This document shows positions 11,294-23,061 of a DNA stretch of 64,000 bases, one piece after another. The translations under genes were made by a program, and so were the position numbers. Source of the DNA: Costus lasius (taxonomy: Eukaryota; Streptophyta; Magnoliopsida; Zingiberales; Costaceae); assembly GCA_027563935.2 (NCBI GenBank), contig CM050449.1:80321178-80385177 (forward strand), read 5' to 3'. The notes under the pieces are model-generated. The model was not told the DNA's origin and made no database searches. It saw only the letters and a list, made by a program, of their open reading frames with translations. Every line of letters starts with the position of its first letter. Position 1 is the first letter of the stretch.

Positions 11294-11486
11294 CGCGGAG
11301 ACCAAGTATGAAATCTGGATCCCATCTCACTAAAAGAGTTCTACTCTTTCGGGCTATTTTGCTGGATTTTTCAGCCAGATAAAATAGTGAGAAAAAGAAT
11401 CTTTCTTAAGTCCTGGATTGATTCTATACATTGATACTGACCTTGCTGTTCTTGCATTGTTGTAGATTCCTGCAGCAACGAACACC

Positions 11487-14400
11487 ATGAGCTTCAATGT
11501 GCGATCCCTACTGGAAAGGGAGAAGTTTGCTGGGCCAAACTTCTCAGACTGGTTCGGACACCTTAAGATCGTTCTTAAGGCAGAGAGGAAACTGTATGTC
11601 CTCGAGACGGCAGTGCCGCCTCAACCCGCTGCGAACGCCGCAAGGGCGGTTCGTGATGCCTATGAAAAGCACGTCAATGATAGCATTGATGTCGCTTGCC
11701 TGATGCTAGCGTCTATGACGCCACCGCTGCAGCGTCAGCATGAGGATATGTCGGCTATAGAGATTATAGCGAACCTCAAGATGCTGTATGCTGCACAGGC
11801 GAGGACAGAACGCTATAATCTGACAAAGCTTTTCTTTCAGAGCAAACTGGCTGAAGGGAGCCCAGTGGGAGCTCACGTGCTCAAGATGATTGGGCATAAG
11901 GAGGCTCTGGAGAAACTGGGGCATACCATCAACCAGGAGCTTGCTGTAGATATTATTCTGCAGTCTCTCCCGCCTTCTTTCGATGCATTCATTATTAATT
12001 TTAATATGAACAAAATCGACTGTACTCCGGCAGAGCTGCTGAATATGCTCTTGACTACTGAGGAAACTCTGAAGGGTAAGCCTTCAACCTCTGTCTTAAT
12101 GGTTCCTTCTAGGAACAAGAAGAAGGGGAAGAAGGGCAAAGCCCCTGTCAAGAATTACAGCAAGGCTCTGAAGCAGAAGGTTAAGCGGTCCAAGGAATAC
12201 AGGTGTTTCCACTGTGGCCAGCTAGGTCACTGGAAAAAGGACTGTAAAGCGCTCCAAGGAGATAAGAGGGGAAGCATCGCTTCTGGCTCAGGTATATTCG
12301 TGACTGAAGTCATGTTTTCATCTTCTTCTATATCATGGGTGTTGGACACTGCATGTGGAGTTCACATTTGTTCAAATGTACAGGAACTCAAGAGAAGAAG
12401 ACAGGTGGGACAGCATGAGGTGGACCTACGCGTTGGAAACGGGGCACGGGTTGCTGCTGTTGCTGTAGGAGACTATTTCATCTCTTTACCATCTGGACTT
12501 GTATTGGAACTAAACAGTTGTTATTTTGTTCCCAGTATTACTAAAAATATTATCTCCATTCCTGCTCTTGTCAGGAAGGGATTTTCCTTTGAATGCAATA
12601 TTTCAAAGTGTGTTTTATCTTATGATAATATTGTTTATGCAACTGGTTCAATTAACAATGGGTTATTCATGTTGGACATGGAATATTCTATACAAAACAT
12701 TGATAATAAGAAAGCCAAGTATGCTGATGACAGCACCTTGCTATGGCATAGTCGTTTAGGCCATATTAACAAGAAGCGCATTAAGCGGTTGCATGATCAT
12801 GGACTGCTGGGATCATTCTCCTATGAGGAGATTGATACATGCAAAGCTTGTTTAATGGGTAAAATGACGAAGTCACCTTTTCCTAACAAAGGTCAAAGGG
12901 CTTCAGGTTTACTTGACCTTATACACAGTGATGTGTGTGGGCCATTTAGTAAACATGCCAGAGGTGGCTATCAGTACTTCATTACCTTTACTGATGATTT
13001 CAGTAGATATGGGTATGTCTATCTAATGAGACATAAGAGTGAATCTTTTGACAAGTTCAAAGAGTTCAAGAATGAAGTACAAAATCAGCTAGGCCGAAAT
13101 ATCAAGGCACTTCGTTCTGATTGAGGTGGAGAATACCTAAGTCATGCGTTTACTGACTATCTGAAGGAGTGTGGGATTATCTCACAGCTCACTCCGCCAG
13201 GAACACCGCAATGGAATGGTGTGTCCGAGAGGAGAAATAGAACGCTACTTGATATGGTTCGTTCTATGATGAGTCAGGCTACTCTTCCTTACTCCTTTTG
13301 GGGTTTTGCACTGGAAACAGCTGCAAAGGTACTAAACCGAGTGCCATCCAAGGCCGTTTCTAAGACTCCATACGAGTTATGGTATGGAAAACAGCCGAGC
13401 TTGACATTTATCAGGATATGGGGTTGCGAGGCTTATGTCAAAAAGCTCGCCTCTGGGAAACTAGAGAGCAGATCTGAGAAATGTATCTTTGTCGGTACCC
13501 TAAGGAAACTAAGGGTTATTATTTCTACGATCCCAAAGAGAACAAGGTTTTTGTTGCTCGGACGGCCATATTTCTTGAGGAGTTTCTTCTGCAAGAGGCC
13601 AGTGGGAGAGAAATAAAGCTGGATGAGAATCCAGAGGAAGGACAAAGTAGTCAAGCACAGTTGGATGAGCCTGAGCCGGTAGAACAGGTTACTGAACAAC
13701 CTGAGGCTCAGATATCACGGGAACCGCAAAGATCGGGAAGGATCCGTCGACAGCCTGAGCGCTATGACGGAGTCTACATCATTGATAATGATGAACCCCT
13801 TACTTATGCGGATGCGGTCAGTGGACCGGAGTCAGCTAGATGGCTTGAAGCTATGCGAGCCGAGATGGACTCCATGTCAGATAACCAAGTCTGGGATTTG
13901 GTTGATCCGCCTCCGGGAGTAATCCCTATAGGCTGTAAATGGATCTTCAAGAAGAAGATTGACATGGATGGTAACGTGGTTACCTATAAAGGCAGGCTAG
14001 TTGCGAAAGGTTTCAAACAAATCTACGGGATAGATTATGATGAAACTTTCTCACCTGTAGTCATGTTTAAGTCTATTCGGATTCTTTTCGCGATAGCAGC
14101 ATATTACGATTATGAGATCTGGCAGATGGATGTGAAAACAGCTTTCCTTAATGGAAATCTGGATGAGGATGTGTATATGACACAACCTGAAGGTTTCACT
14201 AATCCATCAGATCGTCATAAGATATGCAAGTTAAAGAAGTCCATTTATGGACTGAAACAAGCATCTAGAAGCTGGAATATTCGTTTTGATGAATCAATCT
14301 CTGAGTTTGGTTTCATCAAGAACGAAGATGACCCGTGTGTATATAAGAGGTTTAGTGGGAGCGTAATTACCTTCCTAGTCCTCTACGTCGATGACATCTT

Positions 14401-15367
14401 GATCATTGGAAATGACATTCCTGAAATGCATGCGGTTAAGGCATGGTTAAGGAAATGTTTCCAGATGAAAGATCTTGGAGAAGCAGCCTATGTGTTAGGT
14501 GTGAAGATCTACAGGGATAGATCTAAGAGGCTTCTCGGGTTGTGCCAGAGTACTTACATCGATAAAGTCCTGGAGAGATTCCATTTAGAGAATTCTAAAA
14601 GAGGATATCTTCCAGTCAGACATGGTCTGAATCTTTCGAAGAGTCAGTGTCCACAAAGACAGACTGAGAAAGATGAAATGGACAATACGCCTTATGCTTC
14701 GGCTATTGGATCCATTATGTATGCGATGTTGTGTACTCGCCCAGACGTCGCTTACGGGTTAAGCGTGACCAGTCGGTTCCAAAGTAATCCAGGTTTGGCG
14801 CACTGGATTGCAGTCAAGAACATCTTAAAATATCTGCGGAGGACCAAAGATATGTTCTTGATATATGGTGGTCAGGAAGAACTCAGTATAGAAGGATATA
14901 CTGACGCTTCGTTCCAGTCGGACCAGGATGATTTCCGATCGCAATCAGGCTATGTTTTTAGCTTGAATGGTGGAGCAGTGGTGTGGAAAAGTTTCAAACA
15001 GTCAACTGTTGCTGATTCCACAACAGAAGCCGAGTATGTTGCAGCCTCGGAAGCATCCAAGGAGGCAGTGTGGATTCGTAAGTTCGTGAGAGAACTTGGT
15101 GTTGTTCCTTCGAGTGTCGATCCTTTGGTTATCTTCTGTGATAACACTGGAGCAATCGCACAAGCAAAGGAACCACGGTCGCACCAGAAGTCCAAGCACA
15201 TACAGAGACGGTTTCACTTGATCAGGGAGATCATAGATCGTGGCGAGATCAAAATATGCAAGGTTCATACAGATGACAATCTGGCTGACCCGCTTACCAA
15301 GCCTCTGGCGCAGCAGAAGCATGAGAAGCACTGTAATAATATGGGTTTGAGATTTCTCAACCATTAG
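11487..15367 (+). pseudogene. gag-pol of copia A, one stop and one frameshift
   Basis: The frame opens at ATG 11487 (MSFNVRS). It has a full-length copia Gag (LKIVLKAERKLYVLE, HVLKMIGHKEALEKLG), an intact CCHC knuckle CFHCGQLGHWKKDC, protease WVLDTACG, integrase HHCC and DDE, RT with LYVDDILIIGND and RNase H ending in NLADPLTKPL. Two lesions break it. TGA at 13122-13124 falls right after the second integrase catalytic Asp (LRSD), where E has CGA. One T is missing near 13494 compared with B and E, which shifts the frame before RT-RNase H (13481-15367). One residue is also missing in the FLEEFLL segment. Given the nearly identical LTRs, the damage is recent, or the copy was made from trans-supplied enzymes. 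Confidence 0.95.
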
Positions 15368-15370
15368 ATT

Positions 15371-15387
15371 AAGTGCAAGTGGGAGAT
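15371..15387 (+). other. Polypurine tract of copia A
   Basis: AAGTGCAAGTGGGAGAT abuts the 3' LTR and primes plus-strand DNA synthesis. The same tract is seen in B and, inverted, in E. Confidence 0.9.
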
Positions 15388-17081
15388 TGTTGGGGTATGC
15401 CCTTAAGGCTAATGTTTGAGGCCTTGGGATTATAACAGTATCATGTAGTAAACTCTTGTGTTTATAAAGGCATGGTTATTATTCAGGTTGTTACCTTGTC
15501 TGCTGTAATAAGTGTACTACTGAATAATGTCTCAAAGCTGTTCAGCTAGGCTGACACGCTATAAAGTCCTTAGTCGAGATATCTTGGTGAACTAGAGACA
15601 GCCTTGATATGCTTGAGACTAATATGTGTTCTAATCTTATAGGATGCTTCGAGCATGGAATAAGATGTAGACTCATGGGTACGTTGGATGTACTGGACAG
15701 ACCCTACTAGGATATTCAATTGCTTGTCACAATGTGAATAATCCTTGTTTGCATGAAGTGGCACATGTCCTCTGACTTGAGATCACTTGTGTTTCTAAAT
15801 GATGATTGTCATTGTTTTGAGGTAGTTCAATATCATTTGAAAACATAATGATTATAGACTATCTTGGACAATGATCTTGAGTCAGGTTAGGGCACTTGTG
15901 ATAGATAAAGGATTGTCGTCTCCTTGTTTAAGGAGTGTGATGTTCTAAAGGGGCCCCCTGGATGGGATGATTGAGAAAAGAGTATGGCCATACCCAGATG
16001 ACTATGTTCATCTGATCTAATCATGCTCATCATATTGGAGCTACAGGCTTGACACGCTTGTCCAATAAGAACATCCAGTGGCAAAGGAAATATGTATGCC
16101 TTGTGAATTGGATTCACACTTGTGCTGTGTTTTGGGTGTAGTCGTGGAAGACTCTTTCCTTTATATCGGGAGACAGTGATGTGTTGCTAGATACCCCTCA
16201 CTGATCGTGATAACGTAAGTTATCGTTACCGACGTTCAAAGGAAACCCTTAGGGTCGCACAATTTGATGATATGGCTTACTTAAGTCAGATCGTGTGGAC
16301 TGAATTGTTTGAGTTCAGTTTAAAGGGGTTTAAACTCTGATTGTAAGTGAGATCTGGTCTGATCATGTTTGATTGATTAGGGCTTGAGATCGGTAAGCTT
16401 CGATCGAGAGTATTGATGCTAGATCGGTGAGATCGGAAGCATCCAGAGATGAACGGTTAGATCTTGAACCATTTGGTTCAGAGGAATCTAGACCATGGCT
16501 TGGGCTGTTTTAATTTGGTATTTGAACCAAATTGGGTTGGGTCAATTAGATTGAACCGGTTCAAGGCAATGAACGCATGGTTCAATGCTAAGAAACGTTT
16601 TGGTCGGTTTTTGAAGAAGTGGGCGCATGGCTTCATGGCTTGCTATTTTTGGAAAGCCATAATGCGCCACCTCTTCTCAACGCCTCAACGCTTCATCCAT
16701 TCCTCTCGACGCCCTTCTCTCGTGTGGAAATTTTTCTTCACGACTTGGAGAGCTCTCGGCCAAGTGGAGAAAACATCTCATCCTCTTGAATCGATCAAAG
16801 ACCCTTGAAGCACCTTGCTAGCACAAGGATCTCAAGGAGTAGGCGGCATCACCTTGTGTGCGCACCTTTTGGAGGAGTTTCATTCGAGTCTCTTCTTCCT
16901 TGACGCCATCCAACACATGGCTTCGGTATGATTATCTTTCGATCTTCATGCTTCTTGAAAGTTGATCATATGAATGTATAGCATCTGATCTTCATGAAAC
17001 CCTACTTCCGCTGCAAAAGAATGACATGCGCCACCTTTAGGGTTTCACCCCCTTGCGCTCCCCCTTGAAGGGGACCCAACA
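15388..17081 (+). repeat. 3' LTR of copia A (1694 bp)
   Basis: Same length and almost the same sequence as 7970-9663. Followed by the target duplication GGATC (17082-17086), after which the interrupted B LTR resumes. Confidence 0.97.
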
Positions 17082-17086
17082 GGATC

Positions 17087-17323
17087 AACAAGGAGTAGGC
17101 GACATCTTCTTGTGTGCGCATTCTTTGGAGGAGATCCCATTCGCTCTCTTCGTCCAAGGCGCCATCCAAAGCAATGGCGATGGTATTTCTCTTCACTTAT
17201 ATTTGCAATCGAATATAGTTGATCATATCTCATGCATAGATCCTGTTGAAACCCTTGTTTCTTCTGCAAAAGTTTTATATGCGCCTAGTTAGGGTTTCGC
17301 CCCCCTTGCTTAGGGGACTTTCA
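17087..17323 (+). repeat. 5' LTR of copia B, second part (237 bp)
   Basis: Continues the B LTR from 7969; the join matches 24510-24744 in the B 3' LTR. It ends GGGGACTTTCA before the primer site. Total 5' LTR length is 1686 bp. Confidence 0.93.
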
Positions 17324-17325
17324 AT

Positions 17326-17337
17326 TGGTATCAGAGC
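17326..17337 (+). other. Primer-binding site of copia B
   Basis: TGGTATCAGAGC, two bases after the LTR end; initiator tRNA-Met type. Confidence 0.92.
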
Positions 17338-19156
17338 AAAGGTTATTGCATGTTAATATGATTGCTATGTTTGCTTTGTGATCCATGTTTGCGCAAAAGA
17401 CTAGATCTATAAGACATGCGACACTTGTTGTATCGTTTTATGTTGGCGAAAATACATGCTTGTTATAGATGTTATTTTCTCCTTGGCGCATGTTGCATGT
17501 TGTTTCTAAAACAAAAAGGAACTTGCGCGCTTACCATTAGATCTAAGAAGCGCCTACTTTAAATCCTTAGACGGGTTGATAGGGTTGAAGTCCTCGTCTA
17601 GTCTAGATCCAACCAGTCTGATCAGACCATCTGACAGCCTAGATGGGTCGACCAGATGGCACCTGTGCGCAAGCACGAGGTGGCTATAGGTCGACTGCAT
17701 CAAGAGCGTGTAGCGAGGTCTGGTTGAGACAACCAGTGAACGCGCATGAGTTAGGCCCGGGGTCACACCCGCTTGCCAGAACTCATGAGGGTCGTTCAGC
17801 CCAAGGCATGCATGGTTGACCATTAGGTCAACTCAAGTCAGTTAGGACTTGGTGCATGCAAGGGCAGTGGATCTGACTAGACATGATGAGTGGATCCCTA
17901 TTAATGGACCGTTGTAAGGTAGTAGGGCACATAAGAAAATTAAAATTGATGCCAATGGGTTTTCAAAAATTTTATTTTCTTATTATTGGATCACATGTTG
18001 ATTGGATGCCATGATGCTTGTTTATTTAAATCTTATGAGGGCTGCCTAATTTAATGTGTGCTGTGCTGGGGCCTGCGAGCCTGGAATTAAATTGTAAATT
18101 AATTTTATTGTGATCTGCGCATCACATGTTATTTAATTTATAAAGTGTAATTGACCTGCGAGTCAATCTTGTCTAGATAGATTAAATTGTAATTTAATCA
18201 GACAAGAGCACAGAGCACACATGGCAGAGGCGCATGCAGCTTGAGGCTTAACCAGGTGGGAGGTCCAGGGTTCGACTCTGGGACAGGCGCATTTACCTGG
18301 TGGGCGCACCTGAGCTGCAGTGGGCGCTTGGGCCCTGGGTTGGGCCAGATGGGATGGAAAAGACCCATGAAGAGCTCAAGTGAAGACTTAAGTTAAATTA
18401 AGGTCTTACTTAGGTTTAATGGGCTTTTACCACATAAGATCAGCATGCTTTCTACTTATTGTTTATATAATTAGAACTGCATGATTTAATCTTCTGCTAT
18501 CGCCATAGGTTATGCATGATAGTTAAGAAGATAAAAGACCGTTAAAATCCAACGCTAAAATATCAAGCACGTAAGCCTTCTGACGCGAAACCTCACTGTT
18601 CTGACTATCGTTGGGGCCGTGTTGTACCCACTCAGTGGGCACGCCCATCTATCTTCAGACGGTGTGTGATTACACCTGCGTGTTACAGAGAAGGGATTTA
18701 TCGCTTCTCGTTGCTCAGCATAGCACGTGGTGGTCCAGGGAGTAGGTCAGGTCAGCTTGACCATGTAGGCTACATACTGAGCATATGTGAGCTATATGGA
18801 GGCAGCCATCTGTGGGATCAGAGACTGTGTTGTACCAACTCAGTTGGCACAGTCTGCTAGATTGCCCAGATGAAGGGGAATCGCACGGGTTGGCGATTGG
18901 CAGGAATTGCCTACCAGAGATTAGTGCTTGTACTCTCTGTGCATCTTATCTCGCCTGAGCGGGACGCGGAGACCAAGTATGAAATCTGGATCCCATCTCA
19001 CTAAAAGAGTTTTACTCTTTCGGACTGTTTTACTGGATTTTTCAGTGAGATAAAAAAGTGAGAAAAGAATCTTTCTTAAGTCCTGGATTGATTCTAAACA
19101 TTGATACTGACCTTGCTGTTCTTGCATTGTTGTAGATTACTGCAGCAGCGAACACC
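17338..19156 (+). other. 5' untranslated leader of copia B
   Basis: Aligns with A's leader. It has the palindrome GTCTGATCAGAC near 17616-17627, hairpin 1 (18618-18643), hairpin 2 (18822-18855), and TTGTTGTAG before the gag position. No gene seen. Confidence 0.85.
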
Positions 19157-22100
19157 ACGAATTTCAATGTGCGATCCCTACTGGAAAGGGAGAAGTTTGC
19201 TGGACCAAACTTCTCTGACTGGTACGGACACCTTAAGATTGTTCTTAAGGCAGAGAGGAAGCTGTATGTCCTCGAGACGGCTATACCGCCTCAACCTGCT
19301 GCGAACGCCGCAAGGGCGGTTCGCGATGCTTATGAAAAGCATGTCAATGATAGCATTGATGTCGCTTGCCTGATGCTTGCGTCTATGACGCCAGAGCTGC
19401 AGCGTCAGCATGAGGATCTATCTGCTATACAGATTATAGCAAACCTCAAAATGCTGTATGCTGCACAGGCTAGGACTGAACGCTACAATTTGACTAAGCT
19501 TTTCTTTCAGAGCAAACTGGCTGAAGGGAGTCCAGTGGGAGCTCACGTACTCAAGATGATTGGGTACAAAGAGGCTCTAGAGAAACTGGGACATACCATC
19601 AATCAGGAGCTTGCTGTAGACATCATTCTTCAGTCTCTCCCGGCCTCTTTCGATCCGTTCATTATTAATTTTAATATGAACAAGATCGACTGTACCCCGG
19701 CAGAGTTACTGAACATGCTCTTGACTACAGAGTTGACTCTAAAGGGAAAGCCTTCAACCTCTGTCTTGATGGTTCCTTCCAGGAACAAGAAGAAGGGGAA
19801 GAAGGGCAAACCCCCTGTCAAGAGTTACAACAAGGCTCTGAAACAAAAGGTTAAGCGGTCGAAGGAATACAGATGTTTCCATTGTGGCCAGCTAGGTCAC
19901 TGGAAAAAGGACTGTAAAGCGCTCCAAGGAGACAAGAAGGGAAGCATTGCTTCTGGCTCAGGTATATTTGTGACTGAAGTCATGATATCTTCTTCTACTA
20001 TTTCATGGGTGTTGGACCGTGCATGTGGAGTTCACATTTGTTCAAATGTACAGGAACTCAAGAGAAGAAGACAGGTGGGACAGCATGAGGTGGACCTACG
20101 AGTTGGAAACGGAGCACGGGTTGCTGCTGTTGCTGTAGGAGAATATCACATCTCATTACCATCTGGACTTGTATTAGAATTGAACAATTGTTATTTTGTA
20201 CCTAGCATAACGAAAAATATTATCTCTATTCCTGCTCTTGTCAGGAAAGGGTTTTCCTTTGAATGCAATATTTCAAAGTGTGTTATTTCTTATGATAATA
20301 TTGTTTATGCTACTGGATCAATTAACAATGGGTTATTCATGTTGGACATGGAATATTCTATACAAAATATTGATAATAAGAAAGCCAAGTATGCTGATGA
20401 CAGCACCTTGCTATGGCATAGTCGTTTAGGCCATATTAACGAGAAACGCATTAAGCGGTTGCATGATCATGGACTGCTGGGATCATTCTCCTATGAGGAG
20501 CTTGATACATGCAAAGCTTGTTTAATGGGTAAAATGACGAAGGCTCCTTTTCTTAACAAAGGTCAAAGGGCTTCAGGTTTACTTGACCTCATTCACAGTG
20601 ATGTGTGTGGGCCATTTAGTAAACATGCCAGAGGTGGCTATTCATACTTCATTACCTTTACTGATGATTTCAGTAGATATGGGTATGTCTATCTAATGAG
20701 ACATAAGAGTGAATCTTTTGACAAGTTCAAAGAGTTCAAAAATGAAGTGCAAAATCAGCTAGGCCGAAATATCAAGGCACTTCGCTCAGATCAAGGTGGA
20801 GAATACCTAAGTCGAGAGTTTACTGACTATCTGAAGCAGTGTGGGATTGTCTCACAGCTTACTCCGCCAGGAACACCGCAATGGAATGGTGTGTCCGAGA
20901 GGAGGAACAGAACCTTATTGGATATGGTTCGTTCAATGATGAGTCAGGCTACTCTACCTTACTCCTTTTGGGGATTTGCACTGGAAACAGCTGCAAAGGT
21001 ACTAAACCGAGTGCCATCCAAGGCAGTTTCAAAGACTCCATATGAGTTATGGTATGGGAAACAGCCGAGCTTGACATTTATTAAGATCTGGGGTTGCGAG
21101 GCTTATGTCAAAAAGCTCGCCTCTGGGAAACTAGAGAGCAGATCTGAGAAATGCATCTTTGTCGGTTACCCTAAGGAAACTAAGGGTTATTATTTCTACG
21201 ATCCCAAAGAGAACAAGGTGTTTGTTGCTCGGACGGCCATTTTTCTTGAGAAGTAATTTCTTCTGCAAGAGGCCAGTGGGAGAGAAATAAAGCTGGATGA
21301 GAATCCAGAGGAAGGACAAAGTAGTCAAGTACAGTTGGATGAGCATGAGCCAGTAGAATAGGTTATTGAACAACCTGAGGCTCAGATATCACGAGAACCG
21401 CGAAGATCGGGAAGGATCCGTCGATAGCCTGAGCGCTATGACGGAGTCTACATCATTGATCATGATGAACCCCTCACTTATGCGGATGCGGTCAGTGGAC
21501 CGGAATCAGCGAGATGGCTTGAAGCTATGCGAGCCGAGATGGACTCCATGTCAGATAACCAAGTTTGGGATTTGGTTGATCCGCCTCCGGGAATAATCCC
21601 TATAGGCTGTAAATGGATCTTCAAGAAGAAGATTGACATGGATGGTAACGTGGTTACCTATAAAGGCAGGCTAGTTGCGAAAGGTTTCAAACAAATCTAC
21701 GGGATAGATTATGATGAAACTTTCTCTCCTGTAGCCATGTTCAAGTCTATTCGGATCATTCTCGCAATAGCAGCATATTATGATTATGAGATCTGGCAGA
21801 TGGATGTGAAGACCGCTTTCCTTAATGGAAATCTGGATCAGGATGTGTATATGACACAACCTGAAGGTTTCACTAATCCATCAGATCGTCATAAAATATG
21901 CAAGTTAAAGAAGTCCATTTATGGACTTAAGCAAGCATCAAGAAGCTGGAACATTCGTTTTGATGAATCAATCTGTGAGTTTGGTTTCATCAAGAATGAA
22001 GATGACCCGTGTGTATATAAGAGGTTTAGTGGGAGCGTAATTACATTCCTAGTCCTCTACGTCGATGATATCTTAATCATTGGAAACGATATTCCTGAAA

Positions 22101-23041
22101 TGCATGCGGTTAAGGCATGGTTAAGGAAATGTTTCCAGATGAAAGATTTGGGAGAAGCAGCCTATGTCTTAGGTGTGAAGATCTACAGGGATAGATCTAA
22201 GAGGCTTCTCGGGCTGTGCCAGAGTACTTACATCGATAAAGTCCTGGAGAGATTCCATTTAGAGAATTCTAAAAGAGGATATCTTCCAGTCAGACATGGT
22301 CTGAATCTTTCGAAGAGTCAGTGTCCGCAAACACAGACTGAGAAAGATGAAATGGACAAAACGCCTTATGCTTCGGCTATTGGGTCCATTATGTATGCGA
22401 TGTTGTGTACTCGCCCAGACGTCGCTTACGGGTTAAGCGTGACCAGTCGATTCCAAAGTAATCCAGGTCAGGCACACTGGATTGCAGTCAAGAACATTTT
22501 AAAATATCTGCGGAGGACCAAAGATATGTTCTTGGTGTATGGTGGTCAGGAAGAACTCAGTATTGAAGGATATACTGACGCTTCATTCCAGTCTGACCAG
22601 GATGATTTCCGATCGCAATCAGGCTATGTTTTTAGCTTGAATGGAGGAGCAGTGGTGTGGAAAAGTTTCAAACAATCTATTGTTGCTGATTCTACAACAG
22701 AAGCCGAGTATGTTGCAGCCTTAGAAGCATCTAAGGAGGCAGTGTGGATTCGTAAGTTCATTCAGGAACTTGGTGTTGTTCCTTCGAGTGCAGATCCTTT
22801 GGTTATCTTCTGTGATAACACTGGAGCAATCGCACAAGCAAAGGAACCACGGTCGCACCAGAAGTCCAAGCACATACAGAGACGGTTTCACTTGATCCGG
22901 GAGATCATTGATCGTGGCGAGATCAAAGTCTTCAAGGTTCATACAGATGACAATCTAGCTGACCCGCTTACTAAGCCTCTGGCGCAGCAGAAGCATGAGA
23001 AGCACTGTAATAATATGGGTTTGAGATTTCTCAACCATTAG
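19157..23041 (+). pseudogene. gag-pol of copia B, start codon lost and several stops
   Basis: The reading frame matches A and E from Gag through RNase H, but the start ATG has become ACG (19157-19159), so no in-frame ATG opens Gag at its usual place. The CCHC knuckle CFHCGQLGHWKKDC is intact. The protease active site reads WVLDRACG, with Arg where A and E have Thr, so the protease is probably inactive. Gag-PR-IN stays open to TAA at 21254-21256, in the FLEK segment. Two more TAG stops follow near 21358 and 21424. RT and RNase H are open again from 21527 to 23041 and keep LYVDDILIIGND and NLADPLTKPL. B could not have moved with its present protein. It was either damaged after insertion or copied in trans. 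Confidence 0.94.
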
Positions 23042-23044
23042 ATT

Positions 23045-23061
23045 AAGTGCAAGTGGGAGAT
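23045..23061 (+). other. Polypurine tract of copia B
   Basis: AAGTGCAAGTGGGAGAT directly before the 3' LTR. Confidence 0.9.

Larger units (their letters stand above)
9678..11486 (+). other. 5' untranslated leader of copia A
   Basis: About 1.8 kb of non-coding leader. It holds a perfect 12-bp palindrome GTCTGATCAGAC (9954-9965), three ordered hairpins (10946-10971, 11151-11184, 11278-11293), and a pyrimidine-rich TTGTTGTAG just before gag (11458-11466). Short ORFs here have no support. Confidence 0.85.
7970..17081 (+). mobile_element. Copia element A (family 1), complete structure, coding region broken
   Basis: A is a full-length element with two LTRs of exactly 1694 bp (7970-9663 and 15388-17081), target duplication GGATC (7965-7969 and 17082-17086), primer site, leader, gag-pol and polypurine tract. 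I count about five differences between the LTRs, all transitions, so it is young. It sits inside the 5' LTR of B. Its gag-pol carries one stop and one single-base deletion. Confidence 0.97.
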
